DNA of 36,081 bases, taken from contig CALEJT010000066.1 in assembly GCA_937898685.1 (NCBI GenBank), forward strand, positions 1-36,081, in the 5' to 3' direction. The notes under the pieces were generated by a model. The model worked only from the letters and a program-made list of their open reading frames with translations. It did no database searches and was not told the origin of the DNA. The DNA is from an uncultured Gammaproteobacteria bacterium (GTDB taxonomy: Bacteria; Pseudomonadota; Gammaproteobacteria; Pseudomonadales; Pseudohongiellaceae). Both the position numbers and the translations under genes were made by a program. This document shows positions 25,575 through 32,821 of the stretch, one piece after another (position 1 is the stretch's first letter; each line of letters starts with the position of its first letter).

Positions 25575-25742
25575 ACTGATGAGGACCTGCTTCTAATGTC
25601 GGTGTCCACGCAGAGGTCGGCGTGGAACGAGGCGCAAGTAAAGCGTGGCCTACCGGTCGATCTGACAACCACGCGCCCTCGTTCTCGTTTCCGCTCGTGG
25701 TACCGCATCGGGATCGGCCCGATGCCCCGGAGGAGCAAGGTC

Positions 25743-25925
25743 ATGCATTACAACGTAGGGAATTTCGACAGCAATCTGCGGGTGGCATTCGGCACGGCCA
25801 TCATGGTCATCGGCGCCCTGTACGGCAGTGCCTGGGGCTTACTCGGAGTCGCCGTGCTCGGCAGTGGTCTATTGCATTGGTGTCCGCTGTACGCACCATT
25901 GCACCTTTCGACGCGCGAGCGCTGA
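25743..25925 (+). CDS. small DUF2892 (YgaP-type) membrane protein
   Basis: This 60-residue protein matches the DUF2892 pattern. An N-terminal NVGNFDSNLRVAFG is followed by two short helices (AIMVIGALYGSAWGLLGVAVLG) and ends in LLHWCPLYAPLHL, where the family keeps a cysteine. AGGAG at 25731-25735 lies 7 nt before ATG and fixes this start within a much longer frame that lacks support upstream. In YgaP this unit is fused to a rhodanese; here it is free-standing. The function is unknown. Confidence 0.8.
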   Translation: MHYNVGNFDSNLRVAFGTAIMVIGALYGSAWGLLGVAVLGSGLLHWCPLYAPLHLSTRER

Positions 25926-26010
25926 CGCAAGCAAGCGCACGAACTGAGGCGCTGGGCGAAGAGCGCGGCGAGGTTGCCGCGCTCTGGTCTGCCCTTTATC
26001 CTGCCGCCTC

Positions 26011-26517
26011 ATGATTCTTCGCCACACCGACGCCGACACGACTGTAATCACGCTGCTTCCCAACCGCTCGGCTTCGTGGGCGCAAACCAAGCTTTTCGTG
26101 CTGGTGGTTTGCTGCACCACGCTCATCATCGGTGTGTTCTGGACTCTCAATGGCGCCTGGATGGTGCTGCCCTTCTCCGGCATCGAAGCCGGCCTCGTCG
26201 CCTTCCTGATGTATCGCGTGTGCCAGGGCACCTATCAACGCCAGGTGATCACCTGCACGCCGCAACAGATTCTGGTGCAGTTCGGCACCACCTTTCCCAA
26301 GCGCTCCTGGCAATTGCCACGCAGCAGCGTGCACGTGAAGGTCACCGATGCGCCGCATCCGCTCAGCCCACGCATTTTGGTGTTGGCGGATGGTTCGCAT
26401 CACATCGAACTCGGCAGCTTCCTCAACCATGAAGACAAAGAAGAGGTGCTGCAACATCTGAGACAGGCGGGTTTGCATGTCCGCCATTTCAATTCCGACG
26501 GAAGGAGACAACTATGA
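26011..26517 (+). CDS. DUF2244 membrane protein
   Basis: This 168-residue protein has the DUF2244 signature: an N-terminal LPNRSASWAQTKLF, two membrane helices (about 30-50 and 54-72, the second ending GIEAGLVAFLMYRV), then a beta-rich soluble domain. Proteins of this type often neighbour cytochrome oxidase genes in proteobacteria, but none is here. No clear ribosome site precedes the ATG. The stop overlaps the next start by 4 nt, so the two genes are translationally coupled. Confidence 0.82.
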   Translation: MILRHTDADTTVITLLPNRSASWAQTKLFVLVVCCTTLIIGVFWTLNGAWMVLPFSGIEAGLVAFLMYRVCQGTYQRQVITCTPQQILVQFGTTFPKRSWQLPRSSVHVKVTDAPHPLSPRILVLADGSHHIELGSFLNHEDKEEVLQHLRQAGLHVRHFNSDGRRQL

Positions 26518-27248
26518 ATTTCGCGAACAACATGGAAAGCCCGCTCACCATCCATCCGCCGCGCAAGGTCGCAGCAGGACGTGGTTGGGCCTGGATCAGA
26601 GAAGGCTTCGGCTATTTCATGAAGGCGCCCCTGATGTGGCTCGGGGTCATCGTGGTGCTGTTCGTGATCAGCATGCTCCTCAATCTGATCCCCTTGGTCG
26701 GCCCCCTCGCCAACGCCCTTCTGCCGCCCGTATGGAGCGCCGGTGTGTTGCTCGGTTGTCATGCGCTCCATCGCAATGAACAACTGAAGTTCGAGCATCT
26801 TTTCGCAGGCTTCGGTCCTTCCCTCAAGCCCTTGCTGATCAGCGGTGTGATCGTGATGGCCATGCAGGTCGTCGTGGTCCTGGTGCTGTTCGGCTCGCTC
26901 GCATTCGAGCTGCGGGGCGAGGATGCTGCCGCGGCACAGGAGCTGGCGGCGAATCCCTTGTCGCTGCTGTTGCGCTTCGTGCTGCTGATAGTGTTCATGG
27001 TGCCGATCTCGGCCGCCACGCTCTTCGCGCCAGCCTTGATCATGTTGAGCGGTCAGCCCGTGGTGGAAGCGTTGCGGTTGTCGATGAAGGCCTGCTTCCT
27101 GAACGTGGGCGCCGTGCTGGTGTGGGGCGCCATTGCCATCGTGCTCGGCATGATCTCCGCGATGTTGGCGGGCCTCGGCTTTCTGGTGTTGATTCCGGTG
27201 CTGGTGGTGTCGGGTTATCTGGCGTATCGGGATTTCTTCATCGATTGA
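26514..27248 (+). CDS. BPSS1780-family integral membrane protein
   Basis: This 244-residue protein has about six membrane helices. The N-terminal segment PRKVAAGRGWAWIREGFGYFMKAPLMWLG is characteristic of the BPSS1780 family of uncharacterised proteins. A FEHLFAGF segment and a late PALIMLSGQPVVEALRLSMKAC segment follow the same scheme. AAGGAG 6 nt upstream and the ATGA overlap with the DUF2244 gene define the start. The role is unknown. Confidence 0.8.
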   Translation: MNFANNMESPLTIHPPRKVAAGRGWAWIREGFGYFMKAPLMWLGVIVVLFVISMLLNLIPLVGPLANALLPPVWSAGVLLGCHALHRNEQLKFEHLFAGFGPSLKPLLISGVIVMAMQVVVVLVLFGSLAFELRGEDAAAAQELAANPLSLLLRFVLLIVFMVPISAATLFAPALIMLSGQPVVEALRLSMKACFLNVGAVLVWGAIAIVLGMISAMLAGLGFLVLIPVLVVSGYLAYRDFFID

Positions 27249-27352
27249 GGCGGTGGAGCGGCGAAGGAATTGCTGCGTCGCCGCTGCAGATCGCTTGTTG
27301 GGCTTCGCCGCTGGCTCATCCCAATCCACAAGTTTTGCATCAACTCAAACGC

Positions 27353-27379
27353 AAACGGGCTGCGCCAGGCAGCCCGTTT
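27353..27379. terminator. terminator between convergent genes
   Basis: A perfect 11-bp stem (AAACGGGCTGC / GCAGCCCGTTT) with a 5-nt loop lies between the converging BPSS1780 and sulfurtransferase genes. The T-rich tails are short on both sides (TTTCGTTT on plus), so it may work modestly in both directions. Confidence 0.75.
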
Positions 27380-27399
27380 CGTTTGGCGCGTCGTTTGAC

Positions 27400-28242
27400 T
27401 TACGCCTGTGCGCCTTTTGCTACCGGACGCGAGGGATCGGCCACCCACTCGCTCCAGGAGCCGGCGTAGAGCACGGGCACCATGAGCCCGGCGTGCTTCA
27501 TGGCGAGGATGTTGTGACAGGCGGTAACACCAGAGCCGCAATAGCACACGACTGGCAGGAAGGAGTAGGCCGCGTATTCGAACTTTCGTTCCAGTTCCTG
27601 TTTGCTGCGGAAGGTGCCATCGGCGTTGAGGTTCTCGCTGAACGGTGAATTGATGGCACCGGGGATGTGACCTGCAACGGGATCGATCGGCTCGACCTCC
27701 CCGCGATAACGCGCAGGATCACGCGCATCGAGCAGCACCTGACGTGCGCCGTCGACCGCACTCGTCAGCACCTGCGTGACGAGCGGCTGCAGATCGGCGT
27801 AGCGATCTTCGGCCGGAGCGGGTGCCGGCGGCACTTCTTGCGTCAGCGGCAGACCCGCGCGCTGCCAGGCCTGAATACCACCGTCGAGTACGGCCACGTG
27901 TTCGTGACCGATCCACTGCAACATCCACCACAGACGCGCCGCAATGGAACCACCGGCATCGTCGTACACCACTACCTGACGTTCGGGATGCAGCCCCCAG
28001 CGCAGTGCGCGCTGAATCCATTCGTGACGTGGCGGCAAGGGATGACGCCCCGTCTTACCGGGCACGTGAGGAGCGCTCAGATCATTGTTGAGGTGGACGT
28101 AATGAGCACCGGGAATATGGCCTTCGGCATAGGCACGCGCACCGGCCTCGACGTCAGCCAGCGAAAAACGGCAGTCGAACACGGTAACGGCGCCGCGCTC
28201 GAGCAACCCGGCCAGCTGAAGAGGAGAAATCAAGGTATTCAT
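27400..28242 (-). CDS. sseA: 3-mercaptopyruvate sulfurtransferase (SseA-type)
   Basis: This 280-residue protein has two rhodanese domains. The first is inactive, with VVYDDAGGSIAARLWWML where the active loop would be. The second carries catalytic Cys235 in CGSGVTAC, the loop typical of mercaptopyruvate rather than thiosulfate sulfurtransferases. It moves sulfur from 3-mercaptopyruvate to acceptors such as thiols or cyanide, in the cytoplasm; no signal peptide is seen. GGGAG before the ATG supports the start. It appears monocistronic, between two terminators. Confidence 0.92.
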   Translation of the reverse strand: MNTLISPLQLAGLLERGAVTVFDCRFSLADVEAGARAYAEGHIPGAHYVHLNNDLSAPHVPGKTGRHPLPPRHEWIQRALRWGLHPERQVVVYDDAGGSIAARLWWMLQWIGHEHVAVLDGGIQAWQRAGLPLTQEVPPAPAPAEDRYADLQPLVTQVLTSAVDGARQVLLDARDPARYRGEVEPIDPVAGHIPGAINSPFSENLNADGTFRSKQELERKFEYAAYSFLPVVCYCGSGVTACHNILAMKHAGLMVPVLYAGSWSEWVADPSRPVAKGAQA

Positions 28243-28313
28243 GCGAGGCTCCCAAACAAGAAGGGCGCATTATCCGGAGACTTGGCCCTGCTGTCAGCCA
28301 CTTGTGACCCCGA

Positions 28314-28339
28314 GAAAAGGGGCTCCGAAGAGCCCCTTT
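28314..28339 (-). terminator. terminator of the tannase-family gene
   Basis: A perfect 10-bp stem (AAAGGGGCTC / GAGCCCCTTT) has the very stable TTCG tetraloop when read on the minus strand and is followed by a short T-run. It lies 39 nt after the stop of the gene ending at 28378. Confidence 0.85.
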
Positions 28340-28377
28340 CCGGTAGATGGCCGCTCTGTCGCGGCAGCAAGCCGGTA

Positions 28378-29886
28378 TTACTGCTCCAGCTCCTTGCAGC
28401 TCCAGTTGCTGGCATCCTTGAGGTCACCGCTGCCGTCATACACCGCCGTGCGCGGCCACGCGCAGAGCGGACGAGTCAGGCCCGATTCTGGGTTGCGGCC
28501 GAGCAGCTCCTCCGGCACCACGTTCTGCTCTCGCCATTGCTCGAGCACGGAGAGAGTTTCGAACTCATGCGGCCCGAGACCACCACTGCAATGGCCCATG
28601 CCCGGCACCATGAACAGACGCATCCAATCCTGATCTTCCTGCCCCATTTCCTGGATCACGCTCTCGTAATAGTCGATGGTCGTGCGCGGTGTGATCGCAG
28701 TGTCTTCCCAACCGTGATACATCAGGAGCTTGCCACCGTTGGCCTGGAACGCGCGCAGGTCGGGATCGATGGCATCCACGAAGCCCACGCGCTCGAGGAT
28801 GCGCGGGAAGTCACGGTCGAGATCGAAGTCACGCCAGTTGTAGTTCGGATCCTGGAAGCCGAGGATGCGGATCGTGTCCCACAAAAACGGCGTGGGCGCT
28901 TGGAAGTCGAACGGTAGACGCGGGATCGGACTGCTGAGCACCTGGCCCGGAAACACGAGCTCACCATTCTTCAGTTTCAGACCTTCGCCATAGTAGTCGG
29001 CCGTTTCGATGGCCTGGTGCTCCCACAAGCAGCTTTCACTGAATGAAGAGTCGCCTGCCTTCTTGCTGCAGGTGATCGTGCCGAAATCGAAATCGCACTG
29101 ACGCGGCTCGTTGATGAAGCCCTCCTTGAGCGCATCACACTGCTTGAGAATCGCGTTGTTGATGAGGTCCGCGGTGTATTGATAGGAATTGGCGTATTCG
29201 GGGTTGCGGTTGTTGAAGATGTGCAGATAGGACTGCGCGACGTGCATACGGATGTGCTGGTTGGCGAGTGCACCGGCGATGATGCCGTCGAAATCTTCCG
29301 GATAACGCTGCGCCGACATCACGCCCTGACGCCCACCGGTCGAACAGCCCTTGAAGTAGGAGTACTGCGCCGCGGTGCCGTAGGCCTGTTCGATCACCGC
29401 TTTCGACTTCTCGGCCATTTCGTGCACGGCGCGATAGGCGAAGTCGATCAGCTTCTCCTGGTTGTTGAGCGCGAACATGCCGAAGGGACCATCCTTGGCG
29501 CTGTGACCGGTGTCGGTGCCGGCAGTGGCATAGCCACGACGCAGCGCCATGCGCATGTCGCCGTAGCCCTGGATCATGCCGGCCCAGCCACCGTTGCCCA
29601 CGGCCAGGAAACGGCCATTCCAATCTTCGGCAGGCAGCCAGAGCTCGACGTTGATTTCGGACTGCGGCGTCGGGGTCAACAACATCTTCACGCGACAGTG
29701 CGCGGGAATCGGTTCCTGATCGGTGTTGGCGTTCGGACCGGCGCTCTCGGGAGCCGTGAAGGGACCGGCAGGCACGAACTCCGCGCTGAGGATGCGCGTG
29801 TTCTCAAGCGTAAAACCCGTGAGAGCCGTGCAATTTGCGGCGGAAACCGCGGAGCTCAAGGCCGCGGCGGCAAACAGAGAGAGCAT
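28378..29886 (-). CDS. exported tannase/feruloyl-esterase family hydrolase
   Basis: This 502-residue alpha/beta hydrolase of the tannase family (PF07519) has a short signal peptide (LFAAAALSSAVSA). The catalytic triad is visible: Ser182 in KGCSTGGRQG, Asp395 in YHGWEDTAITP and His432 in PGMGHCSGG. Cys181 and Cys433, next to Ser and His, form the disulfide typical of this family. The inserted lid region (about 240-350) contains further cysteines. It should cleave ester bonds of aromatic acids such as gallate or ferulate, or a related ester, outside the cytoplasm. Exact substrate cannot be told. AAGGAG upstream of ATG 29886 fixes the start. Confidence 0.9.
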   Translation of the reverse strand: MLSLFAAAALSSAVSAANCTALTGFTLENTRILSAEFVPAGPFTAPESAGPNANTDQEPIPAHCRVKMLLTPTPQSEINVELWLPAEDWNGRFLAVGNGGWAGMIQGYGDMRMALRRGYATAGTDTGHSAKDGPFGMFALNNQEKLIDFAYRAVHEMAEKSKAVIEQAYGTAAQYSYFKGCSTGGRQGVMSAQRYPEDFDGIIAGALANQHIRMHVAQSYLHIFNNRNPEYANSYQYTADLINNAILKQCDALKEGFINEPRQCDFDFGTITCSKKAGDSSFSESCLWEHQAIETADYYGEGLKLKNGELVFPGQVLSSPIPRLPFDFQAPTPFLWDTIRILGFQDPNYNWRDFDLDRDFPRILERVGFVDAIDPDLRAFQANGGKLLMYHGWEDTAITPRTTIDYYESVIQEMGQEDQDWMRLFMVPGMGHCSGGLGPHEFETLSVLEQWREQNVVPEELLGRNPESGLTRPLCAWPRTAVYDGSGDLKDASNWSCKELEQ

Positions 29887-30312
29887 GGTTGGCGACTCCT
29901 TCTCTTGGTTCAGTGCAAAGAGATTTTCAGCGTATCACGATTCGCGGATTCGCGTGGTGCAGTGCCCTCTTCGCAAGCATCGGATGTGGGTATCGAGTCA
30001 TGAGTCAGAGCGCTGAGGATGTAGAGGATTCATCGTCGTGGTGCGGGAGCACCGCTCGGAGCAACGAGAAAACCATGACGACGACACAATCGCCGTGGGA
30101 AGCGCGTGGCGAGCTGCGCAGCCCGAAGGAAACCTGCGACTGAGTGGGTGTCCCCTCTCGTTTCCACTCGTTTTCATTTGGCTGCAACCGCGGCTCAGGA
30201 ATCGCCCCGGTCGCTCGCGGAGCTCGCGTGCGGGAGCGAGCCAACCGTTGGCACGCTCTTTTTCCGCGCTGATCCCAACCTACACTCAAACCAATACGAA
30301 AACGCGGGTTTC
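29887..30312. other. non-coding interval, no gene recognised
   Basis: This stretch separates two minus-strand genes. It holds the AAGGAG ribosome site of the tannase-family gene (about 29897-29902) and a tandem 8-bp repeat GATTCGCG (29939-29954), and must hold that gene's promoter, which I could not place. Open frames across it have no ribosome site or family resemblance. I see no RNA gene. Confidence 0.4.
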
Positions 30313-30345
30313 AAAAACGACAACGCCCCGACGAGCGGGGCGTTG
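30313..30345 (-). terminator. terminator of the CxxCH propeller gene
   Basis: A 10-bp stem (CAACGCCCCG at 30321-30330 with CGGGGCGTTG at 30336-30345) is followed on the minus strand by TCGTTTTT. It lies 26 nt after the stop of the gene ending at 30372. Confidence 0.88.
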
Positions 30346-30371
30346 TGGTGGAGCGAAGTCCTGGTTGGAGC

Positions 30372-32558
30372 TTAGTACTCCAGCGGGTTCGGACGGATCT
30401 GGATCTTGACGGCCTTGCCGACGAAGCCCTTACCGCCTTCGCTGTGCCATACGAGGTGCGTGCCGTAGTTGGAGTACAGGGCACGAGCCTTCCAACCGCC
30501 GTTCGGATCATCGATACGGCCGTCCAGACCGCGCTGGTAGAAGCCCAGCGGGTACGGAACGCGCATGTAGATCCACTCACCCGTTTCCGGAATCAGCGCG
30601 ATCAGCGAGTCGGAGTTGGAGCCGGTCAGGATCGGGATGTCCTTGCCGAGACCAATCACGTTGTGCTGATCCACCCAACCGAAGTAGTGGAAGTCGGTCG
30701 GATAGTCGGAGTTTTTGAAGCGCGGACCCGGGGTCTGGTAGACGGTCCAGGCGTCGTCTTCACACTTGGCGCTGATGTGCGTGCCGGGGCCATTCGCTAC
30801 GCACTTGGAGCGATCGAGTTTGGCCCACTGCGAAGTCGCAGCCATGGCAGCCCACGGCGTACCGTCGCTGGCCAGGTCCATACCACGCGGGTTCAGCGTG
30901 CCTTCCGGTACCTGATAAACCTCGGTGATACAGGTTTCCGGCGGGTTGTTGCCGCGGTCGAGACGGATGATGGCACCGCGCTCGCGACCGTTGCGGCCTT
31001 CGTAGGCACCCCACACCACGTTCGGGTTGGTCGGATCCGGGATCACGTTATAGAGGTTGTAGCTGACCTCGGTGTCGAGGTTCGGATCGGGGTTATCCGA
31101 ATCCGGCGGATTCCAAGGCTTGGTGATCTTGCCGTCGCCGTTGGTGTCGACGACCTGCGGGCACCAGCCCTGAGCCAGCTGTTCGTCGTGGGTTTCATCC
31201 CACACGCGGGTGTTGATCCAACCGAAGATCGGTCCGAGCAGCTCGTTGAAGTACAGGGTGTTGTCGGCATCGACAGCGAACTGCAGGTGGTGCGTCGCGA
31301 AACAGGTGTCGATCAGCTCGAACTTCTGCGTCTTCGGATCGAACACCGAAGCCTGACGGTTGGAGCGAGTCAGCGGGTAGTACTGTACGAACTTGTTGGT
31401 GGAGTTCGGATCGCTACACCAGGCCGGCTGTTCGTTGCGGATCTTCGACGTGTTCCACACGCGGCCATCCGGACCCATCATCGGGTTGTGCGGGTCGGCC
31501 GGGTGCTCTTTACCCCACAGGTGTTCCATGCCCCAGAAGTTGGAGGGGTTGCCCGGAGGCGGGAAACGAGTGGAAACGACGCGCGGATCCTGACGGGTCG
31601 GGATCACGTACTTGTAGTTGTCGTTGGTGACGGGGTCGACCACTTCGATGGTGCCGTGACCGGAAGATACTGCGTACAGCGGACCGTTGGCGTTCACGGT
31701 CGGGTTGTTCTTGTCGGTGGAGATGATGTCGTGCATGAAGTCCTGCGGGCCACCGATGTCCCACAGAGTAACCACGACGTTGCGCTCGATGCCCTGCGGA
31801 CGCGGCGGCATTTCCGGTACTTCACCGGCTTCCACGGCGCGGGTCCAGTTGGCCATGGTGCGGGCCATGCCGTCCATACCGAAGGACAGGAAGGCGCCCT
31901 GCATCGAACCACCACGAACACCGAGAGAGGTACGGTAGATCCAGGCTTCTTCGTGCGTGTCGAAGCCGAGGTGATCCATGTGGTGCAGCGTGCGGGTCAG
32001 TTCGTTACCCAGCTGGTGACAGAAGTTGCAGTCCTTCTTGAAGGCGTGCATCCAGTCGGCCTGGATTTCCATGTTGCCCGGCAGGAAACCGTTACCGCCG
32101 GCGGCGAAGGGACCGGTGCCCGGGAAGTTTTCAGGACCAGGCGGCTCGATCAGCGACATCCAGTAGTCACCCGGATAGACCTTGGCGGCTTCGGCGGGCG
32201 TGCTGGCGAGCACGGCGGTCAGTTCGATGTCAGTGTCCCCCGGGCGACCTTTGATCTTGGGCGAATCCACCAGGCCATAACCACGCACCCACACATCGTA
32301 GGTGGCTTCGGGCAGCTGCGGCAGCGCGAAGCGACCATCATCGTCGGTCACGACGATCTTGATGAAAGGAGTGTTGGTTTCGCGCGTCTCAGCGATTACC
32401 CACACACCAGCCTCAGGGCCATTGCTGCTGGTGACGCGGCCGGTGATGTAACCATCCGGCAGCACGCGTTCGGCGGGCGCCGGTGCTTGCGCCAACGCCA
32501 CAGCGCTGGCCAGCAACGAGACCGTTGCCGAGAGTGGATGTAACAACAGCTTCTTCAT
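30372..32558 (-). CDS. exported carboxypeptidase-regulatory-like/propeller protein with one CxxCH haem motif
   Basis: This 728-residue exported protein has a signal peptide (LSATVSLLASAVALAQA). A carboxypeptidase-regulatory-like beta-sandwich lies at about 33-115 (GYITGRVTSSNGPEAGVWV...TDDDGRFALPQL). Next comes a short region with a cytochrome c-type motif, Cys177-Cys180-His181 (DCNFCHQLG), followed by several histidines (LHHMDH). The rest, about 260-728, looks like a Vgb/streptogramin-lyase-type propeller (YAVSSGHGTIEVVDP, NPRGMDLASDGTPWAAM). The start at 32558 is set by AGGAGG 6 nt upstream. Such proteins recur in marine and soil Gammaproteobacteria without assigned function. A haem-bearing periplasmic or surface oxidoreductase is plausible. 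Lyase activity is not established. Confidence 0.8.
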   Translation of the reverse strand: MKKLLLHPLSATVSLLASAVALAQAPAPAERVLPDGYITGRVTSSNGPEAGVWVIAETRETNTPFIKIVVTDDDGRFALPQLPEATYDVWVRGYGLVDSPKIKGRPGDTDIELTAVLASTPAEAAKVYPGDYWMSLIEPPGPENFPGTGPFAAGGNGFLPGNMEIQADWMHAFKKDCNFCHQLGNELTRTLHHMDHLGFDTHEEAWIYRTSLGVRGGSMQGAFLSFGMDGMARTMANWTRAVEAGEVPEMPPRPQGIERNVVVTLWDIGGPQDFMHDIISTDKNNPTVNANGPLYAVSSGHGTIEVVDPVTNDNYKYVIPTRQDPRVVSTRFPPPGNPSNFWGMEHLWGKEHPADPHNPMMGPDGRVWNTSKIRNEQPAWCSDPNSTNKFVQYYPLTRSNRQASVFDPKTQKFELIDTCFATHHLQFAVDADNTLYFNELLGPIFGWINTRVWDETHDEQLAQGWCPQVVDTNGDGKITKPWNPPDSDNPDPNLDTEVSYNLYNVIPDPTNPNVVWGAYEGRNGRERGAIIRLDRGNNPPETCITEVYQVPEGTLNPRGMDLASDGTPWAAMAATSQWAKLDRSKCVANGPGTHISAKCEDDAWTVYQTPGPRFKNSDYPTDFHYFGWVDQHNVIGLGKDIPILTGSNSDSLIALIPETGEWIYMRVPYPLGFYQRGLDGRIDDPNGGWKARALYSNYGTHLVWHSEGGKGFVGKAVKIQIRPNPLEY

Positions 32559-32751
32559 AGTGCCTCCTGAGGTGCCCATGACTTTATTTGCTTGGTTGGA
32601 TTAGGGGACTTGTCGTGTCGTCTTTTTCTTTTCGGGACCCGAGGGCCCGCCACGGGAGCGGCGAGTATACCCCCAAGTTTTGTAGCACAACACCCTGATA
32701 GACCCGGGTATCGGCGCCAAATATTCGTAACTGGGGAGGCTCTTTATCCGG

Positions 32752-32782
32752 TTGGGCTTTTCCAAATTTATGGCGCTAGAAT
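32752..32782 (+). promoter_or_regulatory. possible promoter of glcB
   Basis: TTGGGC (32752-32757) and TAGAAT (32777-32782) could be -35 and -10 boxes, though the 19-nt spacer is long. Transcription would start near 32789, about 33 nt before the glcB ATG, which has GAGG at 32813-32816. The rest of the 32559-32821 spacer, which divides two divergent genes, shows no other clear signal. Confidence 0.3.
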
Positions 32783-32821
32783 AGCCGCCTTGTTTTTACC
32801 CGTTCCGGCTTTGAGGCGCGC

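Noticed and set aside
29887..30312. Possible small genes or RNA in the long non-coding interval
   Set aside because: Open frames there lack ribosome sites and family features, and I found no convincing RNA fold beyond short GC stems.
30345..32543. A 732-codon open frame on the plus strand opposite the CxxCH propeller gene
   Set aside because: No ribosome site, repetitive Val/Arg/Gly/His composition and no family resemblance. The minus-strand gene has a signal peptide, a ribosome site and a terminator.
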